Shown here in pieces: positions 10,006 to 19,969 of a stretch of DNA of 64,000 nt. The first letter of the stretch is position 1, and the number at the start of each line of letters is the position of its first letter. The DNA comes from Eledone cirrhosa (Eukaryota; Mollusca; Cephalopoda; Octopoda; Eledonidae), in the NCBI GenBank assembly GCA_964016885.1, contig OZ024743.1, positions 160,643,212-160,707,211 on the forward strand, in the 5' to 3' direction. The translations under genes and the position numbers were made by a program. The notes below the pieces were generated by a model, which searched no databases, was not told where the DNA came from, and was given only the letters and a program-made list of their open reading frames with translations.

Positions 10006-13000
10006 TTATACTTCTCTTAGGTCAGTGTTGTTTGTTTGGGTGTTGTTGTTGTTCCACTCATTCTTTCTGTTTAGCTTTGGTCTTCTAATTTCTATTTCAC
10101 TGGCCTCTCTGATTTGCCTATCTGCTGGGTCATTCCTATGTTTAGATATTATTCTAATTTCTATGTTGTCTATGTTACCGTCATGATGTTGTCTAGCATG
10201 TTCGTATAGTACTGACCCGTTTTTTCGTCCTTTTAGTTCCCCCCAGTGTTGGTCTATCCTTTCACCTATGCTACGAGCTGTCTCACCTATGTATGTTGTT
10301 GTCGTGTTTCTGCAAGTACCCTCTGTACATCTTATGCTATAGACTACGTTTCTAGTTTTACAGTTTATCCGGGGGTTCACCTTACATATGATACATTTCC
10401 TATTGGTACAGTGGGTTTTCTTAAAAGGGTAGGTTTTGCTGATCAGGGATTTTATGGTGGTTCCTGGCTTTTCTACCACCTTTATTTTTAAGTGGGTCTT
10501 TCTCAGGGCCTTTCTACACTGGTTAGCTAATTTCCCTCCAGGGGTGGCGTCCACAAACATGACACTCTGATATCTCTGGTTGTCGTACCATGATGTGGCC
10601 TTTCCTATCTTATGTCTAGCCCTATCTAAGCTATTCCATGATTTGCTCCTGTATAGTGGGCAAATTCCTTTCATGTCCAGTTCTATGAGGGTCTTATACT
10701 TTTCCATGGCTCCTTCGTATACTCTGACTCTGTCTCTTTGGTTGTAGCCAGAGAACTGCATGCGGTTGATGAAGTGTTGGATGTGTCCTTCCATTTCTGT
10801 TGGGTCGCACATGCTGGACACATTCTTCATCACTCGTATCAAATCTGCGATCAGAATATTAAACTTAGCACTACTGGACATTGCTGAGTTTTTGAGTATC
10901 AGGTATTTGGAGGCCATGGGTTTAGCATAGTGTGAGTGGAGAATTTGGGCTCTCTCGTCTATAGTGTTGATCCAGAGTTCTGTGTCTAATACAGGTAGTC
11001 TATTGTTAGGGTGTTTGGAAGGGAAGTCTATAGTTACAGTTATACTCTGGTGTATGGAATTAGCTATCTGCTGGATGCTTTCCATCGTGCTACGTTCTAA
11101 ATCAAACTTGTTAGTGCTCTCTAGTGGGGGTGTTCTTATAACTATATTGATATCGTCTACATAACGAGAGTACATGATGAGGTCTATGGAGCTTTCATTA
11201 AGGAGATCTTTAAGTCTCCTTTCCCACCATACCATGAAAAGGTTGGCAACATCGCCAGCTATGCTGACACCGATGGCTGCTCCCTCATTTTGGGTGTAGA
11301 TTTTCTCATTGAACTTAAATATGTGGCCCTTTAGGGTAGTTTTGATACTAGCCCCTATTGCATGTGCGACCATTTTTCTTACCTGATCAGTGTTTTGGGG
11401 GGTCCGTATAGCTTTGGTCCACCCAATCCACCTTCCTATGGGAGTCTTTTTAGCCATTGAGGTTATGGTGGGGGGTCTACCTCTTATAGGTCTACTAGGG
11501 CAGAAACATCTAAGGTCATGGCTGTCTAGGTAGTCAGTGTCGTAGGTAAGTCTAAGTAGGAGGCCCAGTTCGTCTGTGTCGACGTCGCAGAACTCCACCT
11601 CACTCTCAATGATCATCTCCACACATCTTTTCACAGCAAAATCAATGTTAATGGATGGGTACAGTGACACCACATCCATGCTGCCTATTATGCAGTTGGA
11701 TAGGCTCCTGTTTTTGTTGCACTCACTGATTCTGCTGAGGAGGTCCTCTGTACGTTCACATACATCTGGGGACATCTTGATTATGGGGCGTATAACCATT
11801 GAGAGGAAGTAGGAGATCCTGTAGTTGCTAGCTATATTAGCTCCGCATACAGGTCTTGTTGGTGGTCCTATTGTCGGGTCGTCGACTGTCTTGTGGTCTT
11901 TGCGGAGCCCATACAAGGGTGGTATGCCATTGTTAGACGCCTGGAAGTTGTTGGCAGTGCGTCTGCTTGGCTTTAGGATGTCAGTCCACATCATCATGTG
12001 AGCGTTGAGGATTTTTTCTCTCCCATCGTGTGTTAGTTGTGCAACTTCGCTCGTGTTGGTGATGTGGGGTTGCATTGCCTCGATGTAGTTCGGCATGCTA
12101 TCTATTGACATCCTACCAGACTTATCTGTGGGTAGACACACTACCTCACCATCCCTTGTGCGCTGCTTGAGGCTAACCAAGCCTTCTACAGGTTTTATCC
12201 CAAGTTGTTGGGCCTCTGGTCTGCTCTGTCTCATAGTGTACCTGTCTACTACTTGTCTAATCTTATTTCTAGCTATGGTGAACTGTGCCTCCGTCTCGTC
12301 ATCTATTTGTTGTGGTATGCAAACTCTTTTATTAAAGGGTAACCTCGTAGGATAGATATTACCCATCTTATATGTTTTGTCAGCTGGGTTGAAAAATAGT
12401 TTCTCTAAGGGGTTGTCGTTATTTCTATCGTCATAGTTGTGTGTGTTGCTATTATTGTTATCATGGTGGTTGTTGTTGTTTCTATCCTTAGCATTAATAT
12501 TATTATTGTTATGATTGCTAGATGTATTGTTGTTTACTTCACCGTTATTGTTGTTGTTGTTACTGCTATTTCTACCATTGTGGTTGTTACTATTATTATG
12601 TTTCTTGTTTTTGTTGATGTTGCTACATGTACTATTTCCATTATTACCACTGTGGTTATTGTTGTTGTTGTTCGTATTGTTACCGTTATTACTACTGTGG
12701 TCACTGTTGCTGTGTCTGTGGTTAACGTTTCTATTATTATTATTATTGTGGTTGTTGTTGTTCTGTCTATCGCTAGTATTATTACCATTATCACTATTTC
12801 TCACTTTCCTGCCATTGTTATGGTTATGGCTGTTATTTCTATACCCAGAGTTATTGTTTATATTACTACTACCGTTATTATTGTTGTTGTTGTTTACCTT
12901 TGCATTCCAACGTATTTTTGTGAAACACTTTTCCAGCTCCGTTTTGCATTCCATAGGATTAATCTTTTTGTAGATGGCAAATTTTGGTGGTAACTTTAGG

Positions 13001-13152
13001 ATTTGTTGTTCTTGTTCACTGATTAAAGTGTTCCCATAGATATTTACTGTGTGGTCATTGGTAAATTCTTCCGGTAGTTTTACATCACTCATACGGATGT
13101 TGTCGATGTTATCTGGGTATTTTTGAGAATATTCGATTTTCCTTTCTTGTAG
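10006..13152 (-). CDS. Penelope-like RT with C-terminal GIY-YIG endonuclease, 5'-truncated
   Basis: About 1048 codons of open frame up to the 5' break; the frame stays open upstream to 13293 only because it reads antisense through the partner copy. Residue numbers count from 13293. Asn-rich linker 133-294; 'VCLPTDKSGR' 385-394; 'LYGLRKDHK' 460-468; RT motif A 'DVVSLYPSI' 540-548; motif B region 'NEGAAIGVSIAGD' 669-681; motif C 'YVDD' 711-714; Cys-rich 'CTNRKCIIC' 962-970; GIY-YIG endonuclease with 'VVYSI' 983-987, 'YIGETARS' 1001-1008 and 'LYEHARQ' 1029-1035. RT, the Cys cluster and then GIY-YIG is the canonical Penelope-like order. The RT extends 3' ends of nicked DNA and the endonuclease makes the nick. 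All core motifs look intact, so only the missing N-terminus argues against function. Confidence 0.9.
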   Translation of the reverse strand, partial: LQERKIEYSQKYPDNIDNIRMSDVKLPEEFTNDHTVNIYGNTLISEQEQQILKLPPKFAIYKKINPMECKTELEKCFTKIRWNAKVNNNNNNNGSSNINNNSGYRNNSHNHNNGRKVRNSDNGNNTSDRQNNNNHNNNNNRNVNHRHSNSDHSSNNGNNTNNNNNNHSGNNGNSTCSNINKNKKHNNSNNHNGRNSSNNNNNNGEVNNNTSSNHNNNNINAKDRNNNNHHDNNNSNTHNYDDRNNDNPLEKLFFNPADKTYKMGNIYPTRLPFNKRVCIPQQIDDETEAQFTIARNKIRQVVDRYTMRQSRPEAQQLGIKPVEGLVSLKQRTRDGEVVCLPTDKSGRMSIDSMPNYIEAMQPHITNTSEVAQLTHDGREKILNAHMMMWTDILKPSRRTANNFQASNNGIPPLYGLRKDHKTVDDPTIGPPTRPVCGANIASNYRISYFLSMVIRPIIKMSPDVCERTEDLLSRISECNKNRSLSNCIIGSMDVVSLYPSINIDFAVKRCVEMIIESEVEFCDVDTDELGLLLRLTYDTDYLDSHDLRCFCPSRPIRGRPPTITSMAKKTPIGRWIGWTKAIRTPQNTDQVRKMVAHAIGASIKTTLKGHIFKFNEKIYTQNEGAAIGVSIAGDVANLFMVWWERRLKDLLNESSIDLIMYSRYVDDINIVIRTPPLESTNKFDLERSTMESIQQIANSIHQSITVTIDFPSKHPNNRLPVLDTELWINTIDERAQILHSHYAKPMASKYLILKNSAMSSSAKFNILIADLIRVMKNVSSMCDPTEMEGHIQHFINRMQFSGYNQRDRVRVYEGAMEKYKTLIELDMKGICPLYRSKSWNSLDRARHKIGKATSWYDNQRYQSVMFVDATPGGKLANQCRKALRKTHLKIKVVEKPGTTIKSLISKTYPFKKTHCTNRKCIICKVNPRINCKTRNVVYSIRCTEGTCRNTTTTYIGETARSIGERIDQHWGELKGRKNGSVLYEHARQHHDGNIDNIEIRIISKHRNDPADRQIREASEIEIRRPKLNRKNEWNNNNTQTNNTDLREV
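12412..12897 (-). repeat. Asn-rich low-complexity insert within the PLE ORF
   Basis: About 160 codons, more than half Asn with Ser, His, Gly and Arg, from imperfect AAT/AAC trinucleotides. It lies between the N-terminal region and the first conserved RT blocks. The frame is kept through the whole stretch. Confidence 0.85.
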
Positions 13153-13153
13153 T

Positions 13154-14251
13154 GATTTAGAACGTAGCACGATGGAAAGCATCCAGCAGATAGCTAATTC
13201 CATACACCAGAGTATAACTGTAACTATAGACTTCCCTTCCAAACACCCTAACAATAGACTACCTGTATTAGACACAGAACTCTGGATCAACACTATAGAC
13301 GAGAGAGCCCAAATTCTCCACTCACACTATGCTAAACCCATGGCCTCCAAATACCTGATACTCAAAAACTCAGCAATGTCCAGTAGTGCTAAGTTTAATA
13401 TTCTGATCGCAGATTTGATACGAGTGATGAAGAATGTGTCCAGCATGTGCGACCCAACAGAAATGGAAGAACACATCCAACACTTCATCAACCGCATGCA
13501 GTTCTCTGGCTACAACCAAAGAGACAGAGTCAGAGTATACGAAGGAGCCATGGAAAAGTATAAGACCCTCATAGAACTGGACATGAAAGGAATTTGCCCA
13601 CTATACAGGAGCAAATCATGGAATAGCTTAGATAGGGCTAGACATAAGATAGGAAAGGCCACATCATGGTACGACAACCAGAGATATCAGAGTGTCATGT
13701 TTGTGGACGCCACCCCTGGAGGGAAATTAGCTAACCAGTGTAGAAAGGCCCTGAGAAAGACCCACTTAAAAATAAAGGTGGTAGAAAAGCCAGGAACCAC
13801 CATAAAATCCCTGATCAGCAAAACCTACCCTTTTAAGAAAACCCACTGTACCAATAGGAAATGTATCATATGTAAGGTGAACCCCCGGATAAACTGTAAA
13901 ACTAGAAACGTAGTCTATAGCATAAGATGTACAGAGGGTACTTGCAGAAACACGACAACAACATACATAGGTGAGACAGCTCGTAGCATAGGTGAAAGGA
14001 TAGACCAACACTGGGGGGAACTAAAAGGACGAAAAAACGGGTCAGTACTATACGAACATGCTAGACAACATCATGACGGTAACATAGACAACATAGAAAT
14101 TAGAATAATATCTAAACATAGGAATGACCCAGCAGATAGGCAAATCAGAGAGGCCAGTGAAATAGAAATTAGAAGACCAAAGCTAAACAGAAAGAATGAG
14201 TGGAACAACAACAACACCCAAACAAACAACACTGACCTAAGAGAAGTATAA
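13154..14251 (+). CDS. Partial second PLE copy: RT C-terminus and GIY-YIG domain
   Basis: Open from its first base ('DLERSTMESI') to the stop. The 359 residues from the first Met equal residues 737-1095 of the minus-strand copy, apart from one change (Glu for Gly in 'TEMEEHIQH'). It has the Cys cluster and the full GIY-YIG domain but no RT palm motifs. As an isolated fragment it would encode at most a nuclease domain; it is better read as a truncated insertion. Confidence 0.85.
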   Translation, partial: DLERSTMESIQQIANSIHQSITVTIDFPSKHPNNRLPVLDTELWINTIDERAQILHSHYAKPMASKYLILKNSAMSSSAKFNILIADLIRVMKNVSSMCDPTEMEEHIQHFINRMQFSGYNQRDRVRVYEGAMEKYKTLIELDMKGICPLYRSKSWNSLDRARHKIGKATSWYDNQRYQSVMFVDATPGGKLANQCRKALRKTHLKIKVVEKPGTTIKSLISKTYPFKKTHCTNRKCIICKVNPRINCKTRNVVYSIRCTEGTCRNTTTTYIGETARSIGERIDQHWGELKGRKNGSVLYEHARQHHDGNIDNIEIRIISKHRNDPADRQIREASEIEIRRPKLNRKNEWNNNNTQTNNTDLREV

Positions 14252-14520
14252 ATAAATAAGTAAATTAAATTAAATAAAATAAGATAAATAAATACATACA
14301 CAAGCACATAAACACACACTAGTCACCCAGCAGACACAACACTATACACACTAGTCACACATCACACATAACACTATACACACACGCAAACGCATGCGCA
14401 AAGAAGACAAAATAAAATAAGATAAACAAACAAGCAAATAAATAAATAAATATATAGACAGACTGAACAAAAAAAATGGCGTAGACATACAACACAACAG
14501 GAGGAACAATGAATATAACA

Positions 14521-14568
14521 CCACTGACGATGTTGCAGATGTGCAACGAAAGATTTATGTAAACTATA
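14521..14568 (+). ncRNA. Hammerhead-like core 3' of the partial PLE copy
   Basis: Mirror copy of the motif at 9687-9733: CTGACGA (14524-14530), one extra T, stem II GTTGC/GCAAC, GAAA (14548-14551), stem III 'GATTTA/TAAAC' with a bulge, triplet CTA. It follows the stop codon by about 270 nt. Stem I pairing is weak near the core. Confidence 0.55.
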
Positions 14569-14764
14569 TATATATGTGTTTGTCTATATTGTATCTGTAT
14601 TATTTTTGACCGCCGGTCAGTCAATGGCAACATTGAGGACCGAGTAAGTTAGATCGCAGATATATATATATAAAAGACAGCGAGAAGCGAAAACCAACCA
14701 AACAGTGAGTGTGTTCTGTTATTAATTCTGGCAATATTACGCAAATATGACCCTCCCCAAATAT

Positions 14765-14768
<4 letters not shown>

Positions 14769-14842
<74 letters not shown>
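14769..14842. repeat. (AT)n at the PLE 3' end
   Basis: Pure AT dinucleotides directly after the 3' end of the plus-strand PLE copy. Confidence 0.95.
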
Positions 14843-14849
<7 letters not shown>

Positions 14850-15338
14850 AGGGGTGTAACGTGGAGTTATAGTGTTTAGAAATTTAATGGAAACACAAAC
14901 ATAAGACAGTTCCCCTCTTCAGTTGTCTGCTGTGGGTCTCGGATGTTTCAACGTATTAAAGACAATACATCTATCCACAGTGCGTCAATAACTTCAGGAA
15001 GTTAATAGGGAAGGAAAAGACAAAAAAAAAAGACTATAGCGAAGAGAAAGAAAATAAAGAGAAGAAAAAAACAGAAACCATACCGATAGAGAGGTGGGGA
15101 ACACGAGACAGAGAGAGGAAGGAGTTAAAAGGGAGGCCGGGTGTAAGCCCTAAGATCTTATTAACAGCAAGAGAGAGAGAGAGAGCGAAAAGAAGCACGT
15201 CTGATCTTAGCGAGAACAGGCGCAAAGAGTGAGAGAAAAAGGAAATCGGAAGTAGTAAAGGATCAGATAGATAGCGGGATAAAGGGGATAGATAATGGGA
15301 GGGAAAGAGGATAAATGAGTGGGAGAGAGAGAGGGAGG

Positions 15339-15398
<60 letters not shown>

Positions 15399-15518
15399 GA
15401 GAGAAAGAAAGAGGGGAAAAGAGGAAGGAAAAGAGTTAAACAACAACCGAGGTAGAGAAAATAGAACGGTCACATCAATAAATTAATAAGAATTAAATGG
15501 GACAAGGTGCTGTGTGGT
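14843..15518. other. Unassigned purine-rich sequence with (GA)n
   Basis: Mostly A/G on the plus strand, with GA runs at 15170-15186 and 15325-15394. No gene or element recognised. Confidence 0.6.
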
Positions 15519-15703
15519 TAATAATTGTTTCTACTTTTGGCACAAGGCCAGCAAGTACATTACTGGTACTTTATTTTATCGACCCCGTAAGGATGAAAGG
15601 CAAGGTTAACCTTAGAGGCATTTGAACTCAGATCATAAAGGGACGTAACTATGCTGGAAAGCATGTCCGACCTCTACCGATACTGCCAATTCACCTCCCT
15701 GCT
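15519..15703 (-). mobile_element. SINE, near full length
   Basis: Reads from 'ggtgaattggcagtatcggta' (complement, right end) to 'aaagtagaaacaattatta' (left end). One short deletion lies in the tail half. Confidence 0.85.
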
Positions 15704-16257
15704 GTGCGGTTAATAATAAAGAGTGTTTATCCCTTACGGAGGAATATTGTTTGCCTCCTCTTTAGAAGGTCACGTGATTCTGCCACAGTCTTTGAGAATG
15801 ATGTCCCGACCACTGTGAAAGTCTATATTGAGTCTGGCAATCTCTCTTAGGAATTCTTGCATTAGTTTTAGGACTGAACTCCGTCGATGATTTATCCCGT
15901 TATTATTAGTCATATTATCTTTCTAATCTTTGGAAACACCGAATGCAGCAGTTGAAATTCAATCAACTCATCTAGTACGTGGTAATGAAACTCTTACAGT
16001 TCGGAGAAGTATAGTTGTTCCCCCACTACGCCATCTAACTACTGTTTAACGCGATTTCTATAATTTCATGGAGTGCGTGGATAGTGCTTGGGCTATACTG
16101 AATCTAAACGTATAACATTTATAACCAAAGATTTATATGGTTCGTTGATTATTCAACGAATACAATTTTACAACAGAATAGAAGCACTCGACAGTGAATT
16201 TTCCTGGAGTATTTAATATTATTCAAAATATTAATAAATGAAAAATATTCTCATAAT
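15704..16257. other. Unassigned unique sequence
   Basis: Mixed composition with no long open frame and no repeat I recognise. Confidence 0.5.
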
Positions 16258-16337
16258 CAAAATATATATTTTATTATACATATTTCAAAGGTACAATGGT
16301 GTTTAAGTACGTTTTCATCAGAGGAAAATATATAAGA
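16258..16337 (-). ncRNA. Diverged hammerhead, same family as 7522 and 27368
   Basis: On the minus strand: CTGATGA (16321-16315), stem II AAAC-GTAC / GTAC-CTTT with one C/C mismatch and a ~12-nt loop, GAAA (16286-16283), stem III ATA/TAT, triplet ATA with cleavage after 16275. Stem I is a long A/T helix broken by a CC/T internal loop next to the core. It is shorter in stem II than its relatives. The core is intact, so it may still cleave. Confidence 0.6.
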
Positions 16338-16364
16338 TTGTATATGCGACATACCGCTAGGGTT

Positions 16365-16367
16365 TTG

Positions 16368-16407
<40 letters not shown>

Positions 16408-18181
16408 CTGTGTATATATATATATAGACATACATACATTTTTGCGCGTGTGTGTGTATGTATGTGTTTGTGTGGGTGTTTATGTGTATGTCTTTCGGTG
16501 TGTGTATATTGAAATGAGAGAAATCATAGAATCAATGAATACATTTGTACAGTAAAGTAAATCTAATACTATCGTTACCCAGAGTGTGGTACCACACTTG
16601 TTCCCCCAGGCTAGTATAGAGATTTCTTTTGTTATTCCTCCTTAATTCAGTTGTTATAGAGGATATTAATAAAACTTTAGGTCATACTGGTGACAGACGC
16701 AACTAATTCGTAGCTTAAATTTCGAGCGCTTGTAATTTCTATTGATTCATTTAATTACACACGTTCTTTAAAATAACTAACCGGCCAGAAATCTCTGCGT
16801 AGTTGCTTCTACCTATGTCAAGCTTACGGTCGAATTTTCCAATCTTCTGAGACGTGGGCGAAGTAAAGATTATATACTGGTTTTAAAAAGTTATAATCTA
16901 GGGCCAGTAGTGAAATAGGAGCTTGCTTATCTGTGAGCAAACGGTCAATATCCTATCTAGGTTTTTTTAAATCTTTATAATGAATTCTATTAAAATTTCT
17001 ATAAAAATAATTACAAATATGTTTAGAGTTGCTGTTTATTTTTCCCTGCTTTTGAGCCATTATTGACTCGAATCTTTCCTGTCAACAAGACTTCAGAATA
17101 AACGGAATTCACAACCGAAATATTTTCAAAAGAACGCACTTTCATTTCGACTACAAAATATATTAATTCAATTTTCTCCCAGAAACAATACAAGAATATT
17201 TAACGAGAGATTTGATCAGTTTCCATAGAAGAACATTTGTTAGTTAAACAAAGATTAATCTGGAAACTACAAATTTCTTAATCGAAATAACAGTTTTTAA
17301 TGTTATCGCATAAGACAACCAGATGGGTGTGAGTTGTGAAATCTTCCTTGTTCAGAGAATGTCACGTCCATTACACAGTTGCTGTTGTTTATGAAGTGCA
17401 TTGGATTCAGTGAACCTAACAATGTTAGATGAAAGATTAGCGCCATCAAATTAACATTTATGAAATTAATATCCTTTTTTGACATGTTTGCCAATGACTA
17501 ATAGCAGACATATTTTCAATATGAACGACTGATATATATGCAATATAATACTGGTATCACGTTTGTTGAATCTGAAACAATGATAAGTATTATTGTGTGA
17601 GCTTGATAGTTCGATTTAACCCAAAAGCACAAAATACGACGAAAATTAGTTCTCCTATATTTCTACACCCTGAATAACAACAGTCACTTCAGTTATTATT
17701 GCATCCTAAAGCAGAAAACTACAATTATGATTATTATTTAGTTTGCACACTAAATATGATTATTACTGGTTCTTTTACTAACTGTCGATACTCAACGAGG
17801 TTCTTAGCGAGAGAGTATCGTCCTGGGTATATGTGCAGTGCCCAATGGGATAGCCATTTGTGATTCTAGGTCTATTTGCTTAAGGTACCCTCTCAGTATA
17901 AAACTCTAGTGAGAACCGGTTTGTCTACTTGTTCTCTATTCAGATTTTTCAGGTATTGGCCATGAATGGGTTTTTCTTGTCATCGTTTTAACATGGCATT
18001 CTGAGGGTCTGTTTTCGGTTTAGATTTCATGATTTTAGCAGTTTCTGTTGTGGTATCTTCTTTGTTTTCATTTTCCTCACATTTTCAATCCAGTTTCTAT
18101 TTCTAATTTGCGGGCTTACTTGAAGACAGAAAACAATTTATTATTTTGTTCATGTTTAATGGCTATTATTAATATAAGTTT
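16365..18181. other. Unassigned sequence with TA/TG microsatellite at its start
   Basis: TA/TG repeats occupy 16367-16415. The rest is AT-rich unique DNA with no coding similarity; the open frames near 17303 and 18048 have no recognisable content. Confidence 0.5.
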
Positions 18182-18374
18182 GGGCGGTGAATTGGCAGTA
18201 TCGGTAGAGGGTTGGACGCCATGCTTTCTAGCATAGTTACGTCCCTTTACAGTCTGAGTTCAAATCCCGCCGAGGTTAACTTTGCCTTTCATCCTTACGG
18301 GGTCGATAAAATAAAGTACCAGTAATGTGCTGGATCATTGCTGGCCTTGTGCCTAAAGTAGAAACAATTATTAT
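18182..18374 (+). mobile_element. SINE, full length (first of tandem pair)
   Basis: From 'gggcggtgaattggcagtat' to 'gtagaaacaattattatta'. The B box reads 'gagttcaaatcc'. Confidence 0.9.
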
Positions 18375-18379
18375 TATGA

Positions 18380-18586
18380 ATTTGGGCGGTGAATTGGCAG
18401 TATCGGTAGAGGGTCGGACGCCATGCTTTGACGCATAGAATTACGGCCCTTGCCATTCTGAGTTCAAATCCCGCCGAGGTTAACTTTTCCTTTCATCCTC
18501 ACAAGGTCGATAAAATAAAGTACCAGTAATGTACTGGTTAATTGCTGGCCTTGTGCCAATAGTAGAAACAATTATTATTATGAATT
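18380..18586 (+). mobile_element. SINE, full length (second of tandem pair)
   Basis: Begins right after the ATT tail of the first copy, and the linker 'ttattatgaatttg' occurs both before and after it. That fits insertion into the tail of the older SINE with duplication of the target. Confidence 0.9.
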
Positions 18587-18953
18587 TGATATCTGTCATT
18601 GATGTTATATAACCCCAAAAATTGCCCAAATGAACATTCAAGCTACTACCTGCAACCTCAGATATACATGTCGTAAAGGTAGGGGGTCCTACCTGCAACC
18701 TCAGATATACATGTCGTAAAGTGGGGGTCCGGCAGTGTTAACATAAAAGGAGGCTGGGTTAATGGTCTTTGATCAACATTAGAAACACTTCGAGAGAGTT
18801 CCTAGTGCTCTGATTCAAATGGGGATAAACTTCAACTCATGACGATCAGAAATTATTTTTCAGTTTCCACTTTAGGTCCTGGAACCGTTTAATTTTCTCC
18901 TTCTCCTTTTCTTGCACCGTTGTGTCAAAGCGGCAAGCTACATCTATAATCAA
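18587..18953 (-). pseudogene. R4-like LINE, 3'-end fragment
   Basis: The minus strand reads 'IIDVACRFDTTVQEKEKEK' then 'RFQDLKWKLK', the part after the nuclease 'RPD' motif in the copy at 30498-32012, then a 3' UTR shared with that copy. Its 3' end coincides with the ATT tail of the SINE at 18380-18586. A ~43-bp segment containing 'acctgcaacctcagatatac' is tandemly duplicated at 18648-18732. Confidence 0.7.
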
Positions 18954-19019
18954 GCATATATATATATATATATAATTGATATATATATAATTGAAAAACT
19001 AGATGTCTGATTTTGAGTT

Positions 19020-19098
19020 TGTCTCCTGATGAATCCTAACTCAGGACATTCCTATTATTTGGATGTCTAAAAATACGGATGAAACCATGGTAGAGATA
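19020..19098 (+). ncRNA. Hammerhead ribozyme with long stem II arm
   Basis: Stem I 'TGTCTC' (19020-19025) pairs with 'GAGATA' (19093-19098) over 6 bp including one G.U. Core CTGATGA is 19026-19032. Stem II is ATCC (19033-19036) with GGAT (19077-19080), and the ~40-nt arm holds further small hairpins. GAAA is 19081-19084. Stem III is the palindrome 'ACCATGGT' and the triplet is GTA, with cleavage after 19092. All core bases are present. The surrounding repeat is not recognised. Confidence 0.7.
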
Positions 19099-19377
19099 TA
19101 ATTACGGTATGTACGCATTTCTTCTAAGTTTAATTTTACACCTAATGTGTATGGTTGATGATATATTTAGTCAGTTTCTACAGGCTGTCGAAATTTTGGA
19201 TAAATACTCGATTGGGGCCACCGCGAAGAGGCTACGTTCGGTTATTTGTCGGAGATTTCTCCATAAGAGCCTTTCTTCTTATAGCTTGATCTAATTGATT
19301 TTTTTATATGGTTAATTATGCTAATTAGAAGAAGAAATAGTATATATTTTATCTGATGATTCTAAAGACATGATTTA

Positions 19378-19412
<35 letters not shown>

Positions 19413-19494
19413 AACATACATATACAAAAAAAAATATATCCATGAACACACACACTCGTCCACACATACATACAGACATACATGAAGGGTTATC

Positions 19495-19835
19495 ATTGTC
19501 GCACATATAGTTCTCTTCTTAATAGGAGTGCAGTACCTATTAGAACAATTTTTTGCACTTCTTGCAGAGATTGTAAACCAGGGATCATTATCACAAGCTC
19601 TTCTGGTCCCTTTTTATCATCTCAAGTGCTCCTACAATCACTGATAATGTAACGGCCTTCAGGTACCACATTTTTTCAATTTCAATGAACAAATCTTTAT
19701 ATTTTCTTAGCTTGTTAAATTCTTTTACTGCGATACTTTGATCATATGGGATGCTGATATGAATTAATAAATAGACTTTGTTAGGTTGGTATTTTACAAT
19801 AATATTTGGTCTACTAGCTTTATAGTCCGATCAGT
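19495..19835 (-). pseudogene. R4-like LINE, endonuclease-end fragment
   Basis: The minus strand reads 'SRPNIIVKYQPNK', 'YLLIHISIPYDQSIAVKEF' and 'IVGALEMI', matching the nuclease C-terminus of the copy at 38786-42078. The catalytic RPD is RPN, and stops follow. It abuts a Tx1-like fragment on the right. Confidence 0.7.
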
Positions 19836-19969
19836 ATGTTCAGGAAAATCCTAAAGAATCGTTACTTGTCAACTGTCAGATGGTATTTGGTTCCCGGAGA
19901 ATTTTTCCTATATCATTTCTGTTCCACGGGTATGACCTCATTCTGCAGCAATTCGTGGTGCAGTTGCCT

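Larger units (their letters stand above)
9489..14771. mobile_element. Two Penelope-like elements head-to-head (1.6 kb inverted arms)
   Basis: Bases 9489-11104 and 13154-14771 are near-perfect reverse complements, including UTRs. The minus-strand copy (13153 to 9489) is the longer; the plus-strand copy (13154 to 14771) holds only the 3' 1.6 kb. Their truncated 5' ends abut exactly at 13153/13154. Both 3' ends stop at the same point ('ccaaatataaca'), the right one followed by an AT tract. Partial, inverted or tandem copies are typical of Penelope-like insertions. The near identity of the arms means the pair is young or was homogenised. Confidence 0.85.

Noticed and set aside
12439..12993. Long frames opposite the Asn-rich region (Val/Ile- or Leu-rich)
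   Set aside because: Antisense shadows of the AAT/AAC repeats in the Penelope-like ORF.
13153..13293. First 47 codons of the long minus-strand frame as N-terminus of the Penelope-like protein
   Set aside because: They are the antisense of the partner copy; the same sequence occurs on the plus strand at 10964-11104.
18184..18260. Functional tRNA gene
   Set aside because: The A/B-box-like sequence belongs to the SINE head; it cannot form a full cloverleaf and continues into the SINE body.
19360..19400. CTGATGA preceded by TATTTTAT
   Set aside because: It looks like the 5' part of the 27368 family, but no stem II partner or GAAA follows before the AT tract.
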